Source: Muribaculaceae bacterium
GTDB lineage: Bacteria > Bacteroidota > Bacteroidia > Bacteroidales > Muribaculaceae
Assembly (NCBI GenBank): GCA_023664185.1
Contig: JAMPGA010000003.1
Location: forward strand, 62,001-126,000
DNA: 64,000 nt
Direction of reading: 5' to 3'
The stretch's first letter is position 1, and each line of letters opens with the position of its first letter. This document shows positions 26,578-33,626 of the stretch, one piece after another. The position numbers were made by a program, and so were the translations under genes. The notes under the pieces are model-generated. The model was not told the origin of the DNA, made no database searches, and was given only the letters and a program-made list of their open reading frames with translations.

Positions 26578-26643
26578 GAACTTTAGGGGATCTTAAAGTG
26601 TTAAAATAATATACAATTCCCCTTTATTAATAATCTTCTCATC

Positions 26644-27321
26644 ATGTCAATCCGTCTCGTCAAAGGTCAAATCATCAGTCTTGAAAACAGCGATGGAACT
26701 CCCCTATCCGATATCTGTGTCGGATGCGGCTGGGGTGCAATCGTGAGAAACACCGGTTTCCTTAATCTCACAAAAAAGATTGAAGAGATAGACATTGACC
26801 TAAGTGTCGTAATGTATGACGGTGAAGGGCGGCTTGTGGATCATCTCTACTCTCCGCTCTATAGGCTTGACTTCCTGCGCCGCTACGGCCTTCCCCAAGG
26901 CAAGGTCTATTCTAAAGACCGTGCCCTGCACCACAGCGGCGACGAGCGAACCGGCACAACCTCGCCCGAGCAGCATTACGACAACGAGGTGGTGACCGTG
27001 GATCTCGACAAAATCTCACCAGAGATCCACACCATATTCTTCTTCCTGAACAACTGCGGAAGAGAAGATTTTCTAATCATACCCAATGTGCATATTCGGA
27101 TATATGTCGGGACTCCTACCAAGGTTAACAGCGTTATAGCATCCTACCGTATCCCCCACTCCAAGCATCTCGCAGGAACAACGGCCATGGTGATGGGCAA
27201 ACTGGAACGCAGCGACAACGGTTGGATTTTCACCGCCATCGGAGATGCCTATTCCGACCCCAACATCTGCGAAACTATCGGCAGGATATCTCAGCATTAC
27301 ATCCACCAGACCACAATTTAA
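26644..27321 (+). CDS. TerD-family protein
   Basis: 225 aa. Recognised by the TerD pattern: V-x-x-G-W-x near the N terminus (V-G-C-G-W-G), D-I-D-L-S-V-V-M-Y-D (the acidic strand of the Ca2+ site), L-H-H-S-G-D-E-R-T-G, D-N-E-V-V-T-V-D-L-D-K-I, and a late I-R-I-Y. In TerD the H-S-G-D-x-x-x-G and D-D-E/D-N-E segments bind two Ca2+ ions. The family is linked to tellurite, phage and stress resistance, but the other ter genes (terB, terC, terZ) are missing here. The gene runs 9 nt ahead of a P-type Ca2+ ATPase, and this pairing suggests calcium handling. Lone TerD-like genes in Bacteroidetes are not functionally assigned. Confidence 0.85.
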   Translation: MSIRLVKGQIISLENSDGTPLSDICVGCGWGAIVRNTGFLNLTKKIEEIDIDLSVVMYDGEGRLVDHLYSPLYRLDFLRRYGLPQGKVYSKDRALHHSGDERTGTTSPEQHYDNEVVTVDLDKISPEIHTIFFFLNNCGREDFLIIPNVHIRIYVGTPTKVNSVIASYRIPHSKHLAGTTAMVMGKLERSDNGWIFTAIGDAYSDPNICETIGRISQHYIHQTTI

Positions 27322-27330
27322 CAATATCTA

Positions 27331-30021
27331 ATGAGTCATAATCATCATATCTCAGGGCTCACGGATTCTCAAGTTATTGAGAGCCGTGAGCTTAATGGTG
27401 TGAATATACTCACCCCGCCTGAAAAGATATCACTGCTAAAACAATTCCTGGAAAAGTTTACCGATCCGCTCATCATAATTCTTCTCATAGCCGGTGTGCT
27501 CTCCGTTGGTATATCTTTCTATGAGTATTTCGGGCTCCACGAAGGATTTTCAGTGTTCTTTGAGCCGATAGGTATTTTCGTGGCCATCTTGCTGGCCACT
27601 GGGCTCTCATTCTATTTTGAAGCAAAGGCCGACAAGGAGTTCTCGCTTCTCAATCTTGTCAACGATGATGAGCCGGTGCAGGTGATACGCAACGGAAACC
27701 ACACCGAAATTCCCAAGAAAGATGTGGTAGTGGGCGATATCGTGCTGCTCAGCACCGGGCAGGAAATACCGGCTGATGGAACCCTGCTTGAGTCGGTGAC
27801 TCTGAGTATCGACGAGTCCACTCTGACCGGCGAGCCATCTTGCCACAAGACCACCGACCCGGAGCTTTTCGACAAGAATGCCACCTTCCCTTCCAACCAT
27901 GTGATGCGTGGCACAAAAGTGATCGAAGGACACGGCGTCATGGAAGTGACAGCCGTGGGCGACAAGACTGAAAACGGCAAAGTCTATGAAGCCGCACAGA
28001 TAGACGACAGTGTCAAGACACCGCTCAACGAGCAGCTTGACGGTCTGGGCAAGCTCATTACTAAAATCAGCTATGGCATAGCAGCCCTCATCGTAGTAGG
28101 TAGAATATTCATGTACGTTTCGCTCCACCAGTCTGACTTTGAATGGGTGGGGTTCGTAACATATTTTCTGCAGACACTGATGCTGGCCGTAACACTGGTG
28201 GTGGTGGCATGTCCCGAAGGCCTGCCTATGGCCATAGCGCTGTCGTTGGCTTACTCGATGAGGCGCATGCTCAGATCAAACAACCTGGTCAGAAAAATGC
28301 ACGCCTGCGAGACGATGGGCGCCACAACAGTGATATGCACCGACAAAACCGGCACCCTCACCCAAAACCGCATGCAGGTTTACAAATCGGACTTCTATGG
28401 TCTGCCCGATGGGAAGCTGGGCAACGATATTTTGAGCCACCTTATCACCGAGGGTATAGCCGTCAACTCAACCGCTCAGCTCGACCTCTCAGACCCCACC
28501 TCTCCCAAACCGCTGGGCAACCCCACTGAAGGCGCTTTATTGCTGTGGCTCCACTCACAGGGAATTGATTTTCAATCGCTGAAAGACAAAGCTACTGTAA
28601 TTGAGGAACTCCCGTTTGCCACCGAACGCAAATATATGGCTACGGTTGTCAGAAGTTCGGACGGCCGAAAGATACTCTATGTAAAGGGCGCTCCGGAGAT
28701 AGTGATGAGCTTATGCCGTAATCTCCCCGCCGGAGTCACACGAAGCAGCATAGAGGAGCGTCTCTCTGAATATCAGCATCAGGCCATGCGCACACTCGGA
28801 TTCGCATGGCAGGAAGTTAAGGAAGGTGAGATTGTCATAGCCGACAGCCGCGTTGAGGCCGGAAATCTGAGTTTTCTCGGCATTGTGGCCATATCAGACC
28901 CAGTGCGCAATGATGTGCCTGAGGCCGTAAATGAAGTGCTCGATGCCGGCATAAAGATCAAGATCGTCACCGGCGACACGCCCGGAACCGCCAAGGAAAT
29001 AGGCCGTCAGATAGGGCTCTGGACTGATGCAGATGATGACAAAAACATTATCACCGGGCCGGAATTCGAGCAGCTATCCGATGATGAGCTTAAGCAGCGT
29101 GTCGAAGACTTTAAGATTATAGCCCGCGCTCGTCCGCTCGACAAGAAACGGCTCGTTGAAGCCTTGCAGGCCAACAATGAGGTAGTGGCTGTGACCGGCG
29201 ACGGCACCAACGATGCACCCGCCTTGAAGAGCGCTCATGTAGGCCTCTCCATGGGCGACGGAACCTCAGTGGCCAAGGAAGCTTCCGACATCACCATCCT
29301 CGACAACTCATTCACATCTATAGGCCGAGCCGTGATGTGGGGACGCTCTCTTTATCAGAACATACAGCGTTTCATCCTCTTCCAGATGACTGTAAATGTG
29401 GCGGCCTGCCTCATAGTGCTCGCCGGTGCCTTCATGGGCACCGAGTCGCCCCTAACTGTCACCCAGATGCTGTGGGTCAACCTCATCATGGACACCTTTG
29501 CCGCCATGGCTCTGGCATCTCTCCCACCCTCACAGGCCGTGATGCACGACAAGCCACGCTCTCGCACAGCATTTATCATAAACCGTGCCATGTGGGTGAA
29601 TATGCTTGGCGTGGGATTCATATTCTTTGCCATACTTCTGGGGCTACTGTGGCTTCTTGAACATACAGACATTACATCCATACCTGACCTATGGACTTGC
29701 CGCGTCTCGTCGGCCGGTCACAACCTTACCCCATATGAGCTTTCGCTGTTCTTCACCTTCTTTGTCTTCCTTCAGTTCTGGAACATGTTTAATGCCCGAG
29801 CATTCGAGACCGGGCGCTCGGCGCTGAGGATGAAAGGTTGCGGAGAATTCGTCACCATCATAGTGTTCATACTGATGGGACAGATCCTGATAGTAGAGCT
29901 TGGAGGCCCGCTGTTCAATGTAACCCCCATCCGCTTCACCGACTGGCTCATAATTATCGGTAGCACATCACTGGTTTTATGGATAGGCGAGGCTCTGAGA
30001 TTGATTGGCCGAAAAAAGTAA
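27331..30021 (+). CDS. P-type Ca2+-transporting ATPase
   Basis: 896 aa, P2-type pump. The actuator domain has the S-T-L-T-G-E-P-S loop (TGE). The M4 segment has V-V-V-A-C-P-E-G-L-P-M-A-I-A, whose P-E-G-L is the IIB/IIA calcium signature. The phosphorylation motif C-T-D-K-T-G-T-L-T has Asp338. Nucleotide-binding K-G-A-P-E, the hinge V-T-G-D-G-T-N-D-A-P-A-L, and M6 with W-V-N-L-I-M-D-T-F-A (N and D as Ca2+ ligands) follow. It should expel Ca2+ (or Mn2+) from the cytoplasm. It lies 9 nt after the TerD-like gene, so the two are very likely co-expressed, and it ends at the terminator that overlaps the nusB promoter. Confidence 0.94.
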   Translation: MSHNHHISGLTDSQVIESRELNGVNILTPPEKISLLKQFLEKFTDPLIIILLIAGVLSVGISFYEYFGLHEGFSVFFEPIGIFVAILLATGLSFYFEAKADKEFSLLNLVNDDEPVQVIRNGNHTEIPKKDVVVGDIVLLSTGQEIPADGTLLESVTLSIDESTLTGEPSCHKTTDPELFDKNATFPSNHVMRGTKVIEGHGVMEVTAVGDKTENGKVYEAAQIDDSVKTPLNEQLDGLGKLITKISYGIAALIVVGRIFMYVSLHQSDFEWVGFVTYFLQTLMLAVTLVVVACPEGLPMAIALSLAYSMRRMLRSNNLVRKMHACETMGATTVICTDKTGTLTQNRMQVYKSDFYGLPDGKLGNDILSHLITEGIAVNSTAQLDLSDPTSPKPLGNPTEGALLLWLHSQGIDFQSLKDKATVIEELPFATERKYMATVVRSSDGRKILYVKGAPEIVMSLCRNLPAGVTRSSIEERLSEYQHQAMRTLGFAWQEVKEGEIVIADSRVEAGNLSFLGIVAISDPVRNDVPEAVNEVLDAGIKIKIVTGDTPGTAKEIGRQIGLWTDADDDKNIITGPEFEQLSDDELKQRVEDFKIIARARPLDKKRLVEALQANNEVVAVTGDGTNDAPALKSAHVGLSMGDGTSVAKEASDITILDNSFTSIGRAVMWGRSLYQNIQRFILFQMTVNVAACLIVLAGAFMGTESPLTVTQMLWVNLIMDTFAAMALASLPPSQAVMHDKPRSRTAFIINRAMWVNMLGVGFIFFAILLGLLWLLEHTDITSIPDLWTCRVSSAGHNLTPYELSLFFTFFVFLQFWNMFNARAFETGRSALRMKGCGEFVTIIVFILMGQILIVELGGPLFNVTPIRFTDWLIIIGSTSLVLWIGEALRLIGRKK

Positions 30022-30044
30022 TCCTCAATCCTTGTAACTTTTTA

Positions 30045-30077
30045 TTCCGCGACACTCTTTGGTTGCGGAATTTTTTT
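30045..30077 (+). terminator. Intrinsic terminator of the TerD-ATPase unit
   Basis: TTCCGC and GCGGAA enclose a 14-nt loop, followed by seven T. The T run abuts the nusB -7 box, so the stem occupies the nusB -33 region. Confidence 0.8.
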
Positions 30078-30078
30078 G

Positions 30079-30086
30079 TAACTTTG
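30079..30086 (+). promoter_or_regulatory. -7 box of the nusB operon promoter
   Basis: TAACTTTG, immediately after the preceding terminator's T run and 29 nt before the nusB ATG. The -33 TTG lies at 17- or 13-nt spacing inside the terminator stem-loop, so it is not ideal. Confidence 0.55.
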
Positions 30087-30115
30087 CAGCCGTAACAGAA
30101 GTCCTTTTAGAAAGT

Positions 30116-31552
30116 ATGATAAATCGTGTACTGATACGTATCAAGGTTGTGCAGCTCCTCTACTCCTATCTGCTCACACAAAACGAATTCAAGATCGAAA
30201 GTCCGGTTGAGAATGCGTCAAGAGACAAGAAGTATGGCTATGACCTGTACATGGATCTTCTCCTCCTTGTGCTTGAACTCTCGGGCATCGACACCACCGG
30301 AAGTCGTGCCACAAGCCTGATAAACGGCCTCACTCTCAACAAGCACATCCACCGCAATCAGCTGGCAAAAGCATTGAACAGCATTGACACCATCCGTGAG
30401 ACAATACTGTTGGGTAAAGGCAACACGGCCCAGTTCAGAGAGATTGCTCCCACCATTTATGAGGCAATTTCTGACTTACCTGCCTATAAGCAGTATGCCA
30501 AAATCAAACAGCCGATGATGTCGGACGATGTTGAGCTCTGGCTGTCGATAATCACCAATCTTATAGAAAAGAATCCCTATTTCATGGAAGCTGCGCGCAG
30601 CAATCCGCAGTTTACAGTCGCCGGATTCAACCGTGGTGTTCAGTCGTTGCTCCACACTCTGAGCGACTACGGAGATACCGACTCTCTTCTCGTGCACGCC
30701 CGCATCTCGCTTGACAAAGCGCTCGACCAGGCCTACGATCTCTACAACGGCCTGCTGCTGCTCGCTGTGGAGATAACCCGCGCCAGATACAACCAGCTGG
30801 AACGGGCTAAGGAAAAATTCTATCCCACCGACGAGGATCTGCATCCCAACATGCGCTTCGTGGAAAACAAGTTTGTACGTGCCCTCACCGAAAACGAAAC
30901 CTTCCATGAGTTTGTAGAATCCGAACGTCTGAACTGGGAAACCGAAGTCTCCCTGATCGACGGTCTCATCAACAGCATTATCTCCAGCGAGACCTATGCC
31001 AAATATATGGCTATGCCTGGCGAGACCACATTCCAGCAGGATGCTGAGCTCTGGCGCAACATCTTCAAGGATATAATATTCCCCTCCGACGAGCTGGCCG
31101 AGGTGCTCGAATCAAAATCTATCTACTGGAACGACGACCTCCACATCATGGGCACCTTTGTGCTCAAAACCATCAAGCAGTTTGCCCATAGCAAAGACAA
31201 TGGCGCAGAGATCGATCTGCTACCCAAGTTTAAAGACGAGGAAGACCGCAAATTTGGCCCCAACCTTTTCATTAGCGCCGTGAAGCACTATGAAGAGTAT
31301 CGCAACCTTGTGGAAAAATTCGTCAACACCTCCCGTTGGGATGCCGACCGTCTGGCTTTTATGGATATAGTAATCATGGTTACAGCCATAACCGAGATTC
31401 TCGATTATCCCTCTATACCTCTGGCTGTGTCGCTCAACGAGTATATCGAGATAGCCAATGCCTATTCCACCCCCCGCAGCGGCGCGTTTATCAACGGCAT
31501 TCTCTACTCCGTCACATCATACCTCAAAGAGGAGGGACGCCTAAACAAATAA
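30116..31552 (+). CDS. nusB: Transcription antitermination protein NusB, enlarged
   Basis: 478 aa from the ATG at 30116. The frame extends to a TTG at 30059, but this crosses the promoter. The start MINRVLIRIKVVQLLYSYLL is the Bacteroidales NusB N terminus. The C terminus, with L-A-F-M-D-I-V-I-M-V-T-A-I-T-E-I-L-D-Y-P and SLNEYIEIANAYSTPRSGAF, is the canonical NusB core that binds boxA RNA with S10. The protein is about three times the length of E. coli NusB and clearly longer than ordinary Bacteroidetes NusB. The N-terminal unit appears twice: Y-D-L-Y-M-D-L-L-L-L-V-L-E-L at residues 42-55 and Y-D-L-Y-N-G-L-L-L-L-A-V-E-I at 207-220. First gene of nusB-yajC-ybbR-coaE. Confidence 0.88.
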   Translation: MINRVLIRIKVVQLLYSYLLTQNEFKIESPVENASRDKKYGYDLYMDLLLLVLELSGIDTTGSRATSLINGLTLNKHIHRNQLAKALNSIDTIRETILLGKGNTAQFREIAPTIYEAISDLPAYKQYAKIKQPMMSDDVELWLSIITNLIEKNPYFMEAARSNPQFTVAGFNRGVQSLLHTLSDYGDTDSLLVHARISLDKALDQAYDLYNGLLLLAVEITRARYNQLERAKEKFYPTDEDLHPNMRFVENKFVRALTENETFHEFVESERLNWETEVSLIDGLINSIISSETYAKYMAMPGETTFQQDAELWRNIFKDIIFPSDELAEVLESKSIYWNDDLHIMGTFVLKTIKQFAHSKDNGAEIDLLPKFKDEEDRKFGPNLFISAVKHYEEYRNLVEKFVNTSRWDADRLAFMDIVIMVTAITEILDYPSIPLAVSLNEYIEIANAYSTPRSGAFINGILYSVTSYLKEEGRLNK

Positions 31553-31595
31553 CTGACAAATAAACTCATCCCCCTAATCCCCCAGTAATCCTATT

Positions 31596-31904
31596 ATGCT
31601 TAACACTATTCTCCTTCAGGCCGATGGCGGAAGCGCCGGCCTCATGAACATCATCATGATCATTGCGCTCATCGCAATCTTCTACTTCTTCATGATCCGC
31701 CCACAGCAGAAAAAGCAGAACGAAATCAAGAAATTCCGCGAAGGCATCAAGACCGGCGACGAGATTGTGACCGCCGGTGGCATCTATGGCAAAGTCCGCG
31801 CCATCAACGAAAACACCTTCGTGATTGAAATAGCCAAGGAGGTCAAGATCACTATCGATAAAGGTTCTGTCTATCCCTCCATCCAGGCCACACAGAATCG
31901 TTAA
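31596..31904 (+). CDS. yajC: Preprotein translocase subunit YajC
   Basis: 102 aa. A single N-terminal membrane segment (I-I-M-I-I-A-L-I-A-I-F-Y-F-F-M) is followed by I-R-P-Q-Q-K-K-Q-N-E, the conserved R-P-Q-x-K-K motif. A small cytoplasmic domain has G-D-E-I-V-T-A-G-G-I-Y-G-K-V. YajC associates with SecDF and SecYEG in protein export. It lies 43 nt after nusB and 21 nt before the YbbR-like gene, in the usual Bacteroidetes order. Confidence 0.96.
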   Translation: MLNTILLQADGGSAGLMNIIMIIALIAIFYFFMIRPQQKKQNEIKKFREGIKTGDEIVTAGGIYGKVRAINENTFVIEIAKEVKITIDKGSVYPSIQATQNR

Positions 31905-31925
31905 ACCGATAATCCCTCTCTACTC

Positions 31926-32894
31926 ATGAAGCAGCAGGTGAGTATTCTTGCCGCACGCATAGGAGCAGCACTCCGTTCCCGACGTGGAAAGAATGTGCTG
32001 CTCTATCTGCTTTTTCTGGCGGTGGCTTTCGTGTTCTGGATATTTATGTCGCTCGACACTGAGCGCCAGCGCGACTTCGAACTGCCACTCGAACTGCAGG
32101 AAGTGCCCGACAGTGTGACGCTGATCGGCCAGATGCCTCAGACCCTGGCCGTGAGCGTAAAAGGCAAGGACTCACAGCTGCTCAGATACTCGTGGGGCAA
32201 ACAATCCACCATAAAATTTAAATGGAACGAGAATGCAAGCGACGACATTCTCCTCATAAGCCACACTCGCCTGGAGACAAGGCTACGCGACTACTTTGGA
32301 GCCAATGTACAGATAGCCTCTTTCCGCCCCGACTCAATTCGCATCAGCTACACCACCCAGCCCGGCGTAAAAGTGTCGCTCAACATCCAGGCCGACATAC
32401 ATCCCAATTTGCAATATATCGTCTCAGGTCCCATCAAGGCCAATGTCGATTCAGTCACCCTTTACTCAGCCACCGATATCCCCCACTCTCTCCGAATGGT
32501 GTCGACAGAGCCTCTGGTAAAATCAGGGCTTAAAGACACGGCCAGGTTTGAGGTAAAGGTAAAACCCATAGACGGCATCAGGATTATACCCGACAAGGTC
32601 ACCGTGACCGTGCCGATCGAGCCGCTCATCTCTCGCAAACGCGCAGTGCGAATCGAGACATTCAATGTGCCCGATGGAAAGTCGCTTGTCACATTCCCCT
32701 CCATGATCGAAGTGTCATATCTGGTGCCCATGAGCTCTTACAACGACGATTATCCCATAAAAGCTTTTGTCGACTACAACGACACACGCCTCCCGGGCAA
32801 CAAAATCCCCGTGAGCCTGTCGGCAATACCGTCGTTATACCGCAATGTGTCGAAGAGCATTGACAATGTGGAGTATATAATTGAAAATGAGTAA
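31926..32894 (+). CDS. YbbR-like (CdaR-type) domain protein
   Basis: 322 aa. One N-terminal TM helix (about residues 24-42, L-L-Y-L-L-F-L-A-V-A-F-V-F-W-I-F) is followed by a long beta-rich extracytoplasmic part. It holds two to three YbbR units, recognisable by L-P-L-E-L-Q-E-V-P-D-S-V near residue 55 and V-S-G-P-I-K-A-N-V-D-S-V-T-L near 160. In Firmicutes such proteins (CdaR) regulate the c-di-AMP cyclase; no cyclase gene is adjacent. The gene is a fixed member of the yajC-coaE cluster in this phylum. Its stop overlaps the coaE start (ATGAGTAA), so translation is coupled. Confidence 0.85.
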   Translation: MKQQVSILAARIGAALRSRRGKNVLLYLLFLAVAFVFWIFMSLDTERQRDFELPLELQEVPDSVTLIGQMPQTLAVSVKGKDSQLLRYSWGKQSTIKFKWNENASDDILLISHTRLETRLRDYFGANVQIASFRPDSIRISYTTQPGVKVSLNIQADIHPNLQYIVSGPIKANVDSVTLYSATDIPHSLRMVSTEPLVKSGLKDTARFEVKVKPIDGIRIIPDKVTVTVPIEPLISRKRAVRIETFNVPDGKSLVTFPSMIEVSYLVPMSSYNDDYPIKAFVDYNDTRLPGNKIPVSLSAIPSLYRNVSKSIDNVEYIIENE

Positions 32895-33504
32895 GTGCGT
32901 CACAGCCGTTTGCGGCGGCATAGGGAGCGGTAAGAGTGTGGTATGCAACGTGCTCCGCACCATGGGTTATCCTGTCTACGACTGCGACTCTGAAGCGCGC
33001 TCTATCATGGACGCTGACGAGTGCATACTTGACGAGATAGCACGTCAGATCAGCCCGGAGTGTGTCACTGAAGGCATTATAGACCGGCGCAGATTATCGG
33101 AAATTGTCTTTGCCAATGCCGACAAACTCACTATCCTTAACTCCATTGTTCACTCGGCAGTGAAACGCCATCTCTCGGAGTGGATAACACGCCAGGAAGC
33201 CGACCGTGTATTCGTGGAGACTGCCATTCTCTATCAGAGCGGACTTGACAGGATGGTCGATGAAGTCTGGGAGGTCGTAGCTCCAAAGGATGTAAGAATA
33301 GGCAGGGTGATGCTGCGCAACGGCCTTACAGAATCGCAAGTCGAGGCTCGCATACAATCGCAGGACTCCTTCAGACCTGATAAAGTGCACGGCAATGTCC
33401 ACATAATAACCAACGACGGCACACACCCACTACTTCCCAGAGTTGAAAAGCTTCTTAGAGCCTGTCCCATAATATATGTTAACGCTCAGGCGGTCAGCCA
33501 TTGA
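32887..33504 (+). CDS. coaE: Dephospho-CoA kinase, C terminus supplied by a repeat
   Basis: 205 aa from the ATG at 32887, which overlaps the YbbR stop; a TTG six bases upstream is less likely. P-loop kinase: C-G-G-I-G-S-G-K-S (Walker A, about residues 8-16), Y-D-C-D-S-E-A-R (the D-x-D/A-R substrate motif), V-H-S-A-V-K-R-H-L, V-E-T-A-I-L-Y-Q-S-G, and R-I-Q-S-Q-D-S-F-R. It catalyses the last step of CoA synthesis. The final residues (R-A-C-P-I-I-Y-V-N-A-Q-A-V-S-H) and the stop are read from repeat copy C, so the ancestral C terminus was probably replaced; all catalytic motifs lie upstream of the junction. Confidence 0.93.
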   Translation: MSKCVTAVCGGIGSGKSVVCNVLRTMGYPVYDCDSEARSIMDADECILDEIARQISPECVTEGIIDRRRLSEIVFANADKLTILNSIVHSAVKRHLSEWITRQEADRVFVETAILYQSGLDRMVDEVWEVVAPKDVRIGRVMLRNGLTESQVEARIQSQDSFRPDKVHGNVHIITNDGTHPLLPRVEKLLRACPIIYVNAQAVSH

Positions 33505-33626
33505 GCAACTTTGTTCGTGTGATGAGGAAGTGTACATGATGTACACGACCGAAGAACACGGACAAAGATACCAACGGATGGCCGAGGCGACCTCAGCGTT
33601 GACATATATTATGGGACAGGCTCTTA
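33455..33626. repeat. Inverted-repeat element, copy C (172 bp)
   Basis: The arms TTAGAGCCTGTCCCATAA... (33455-33485) and ...ATTATGGGACAGGCTCTTA (33596-33626) match those of copy B almost base for base. The core differs from B but is again palindromic: CTTTGTTCGTGT against ACACGGACAAAG, with GTGTACAT and ATGTACAC at the tip. The length equals that of B. It separates convergent coaE and the ClC gene and is read as the 3' end of both. Confidence 0.9.
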
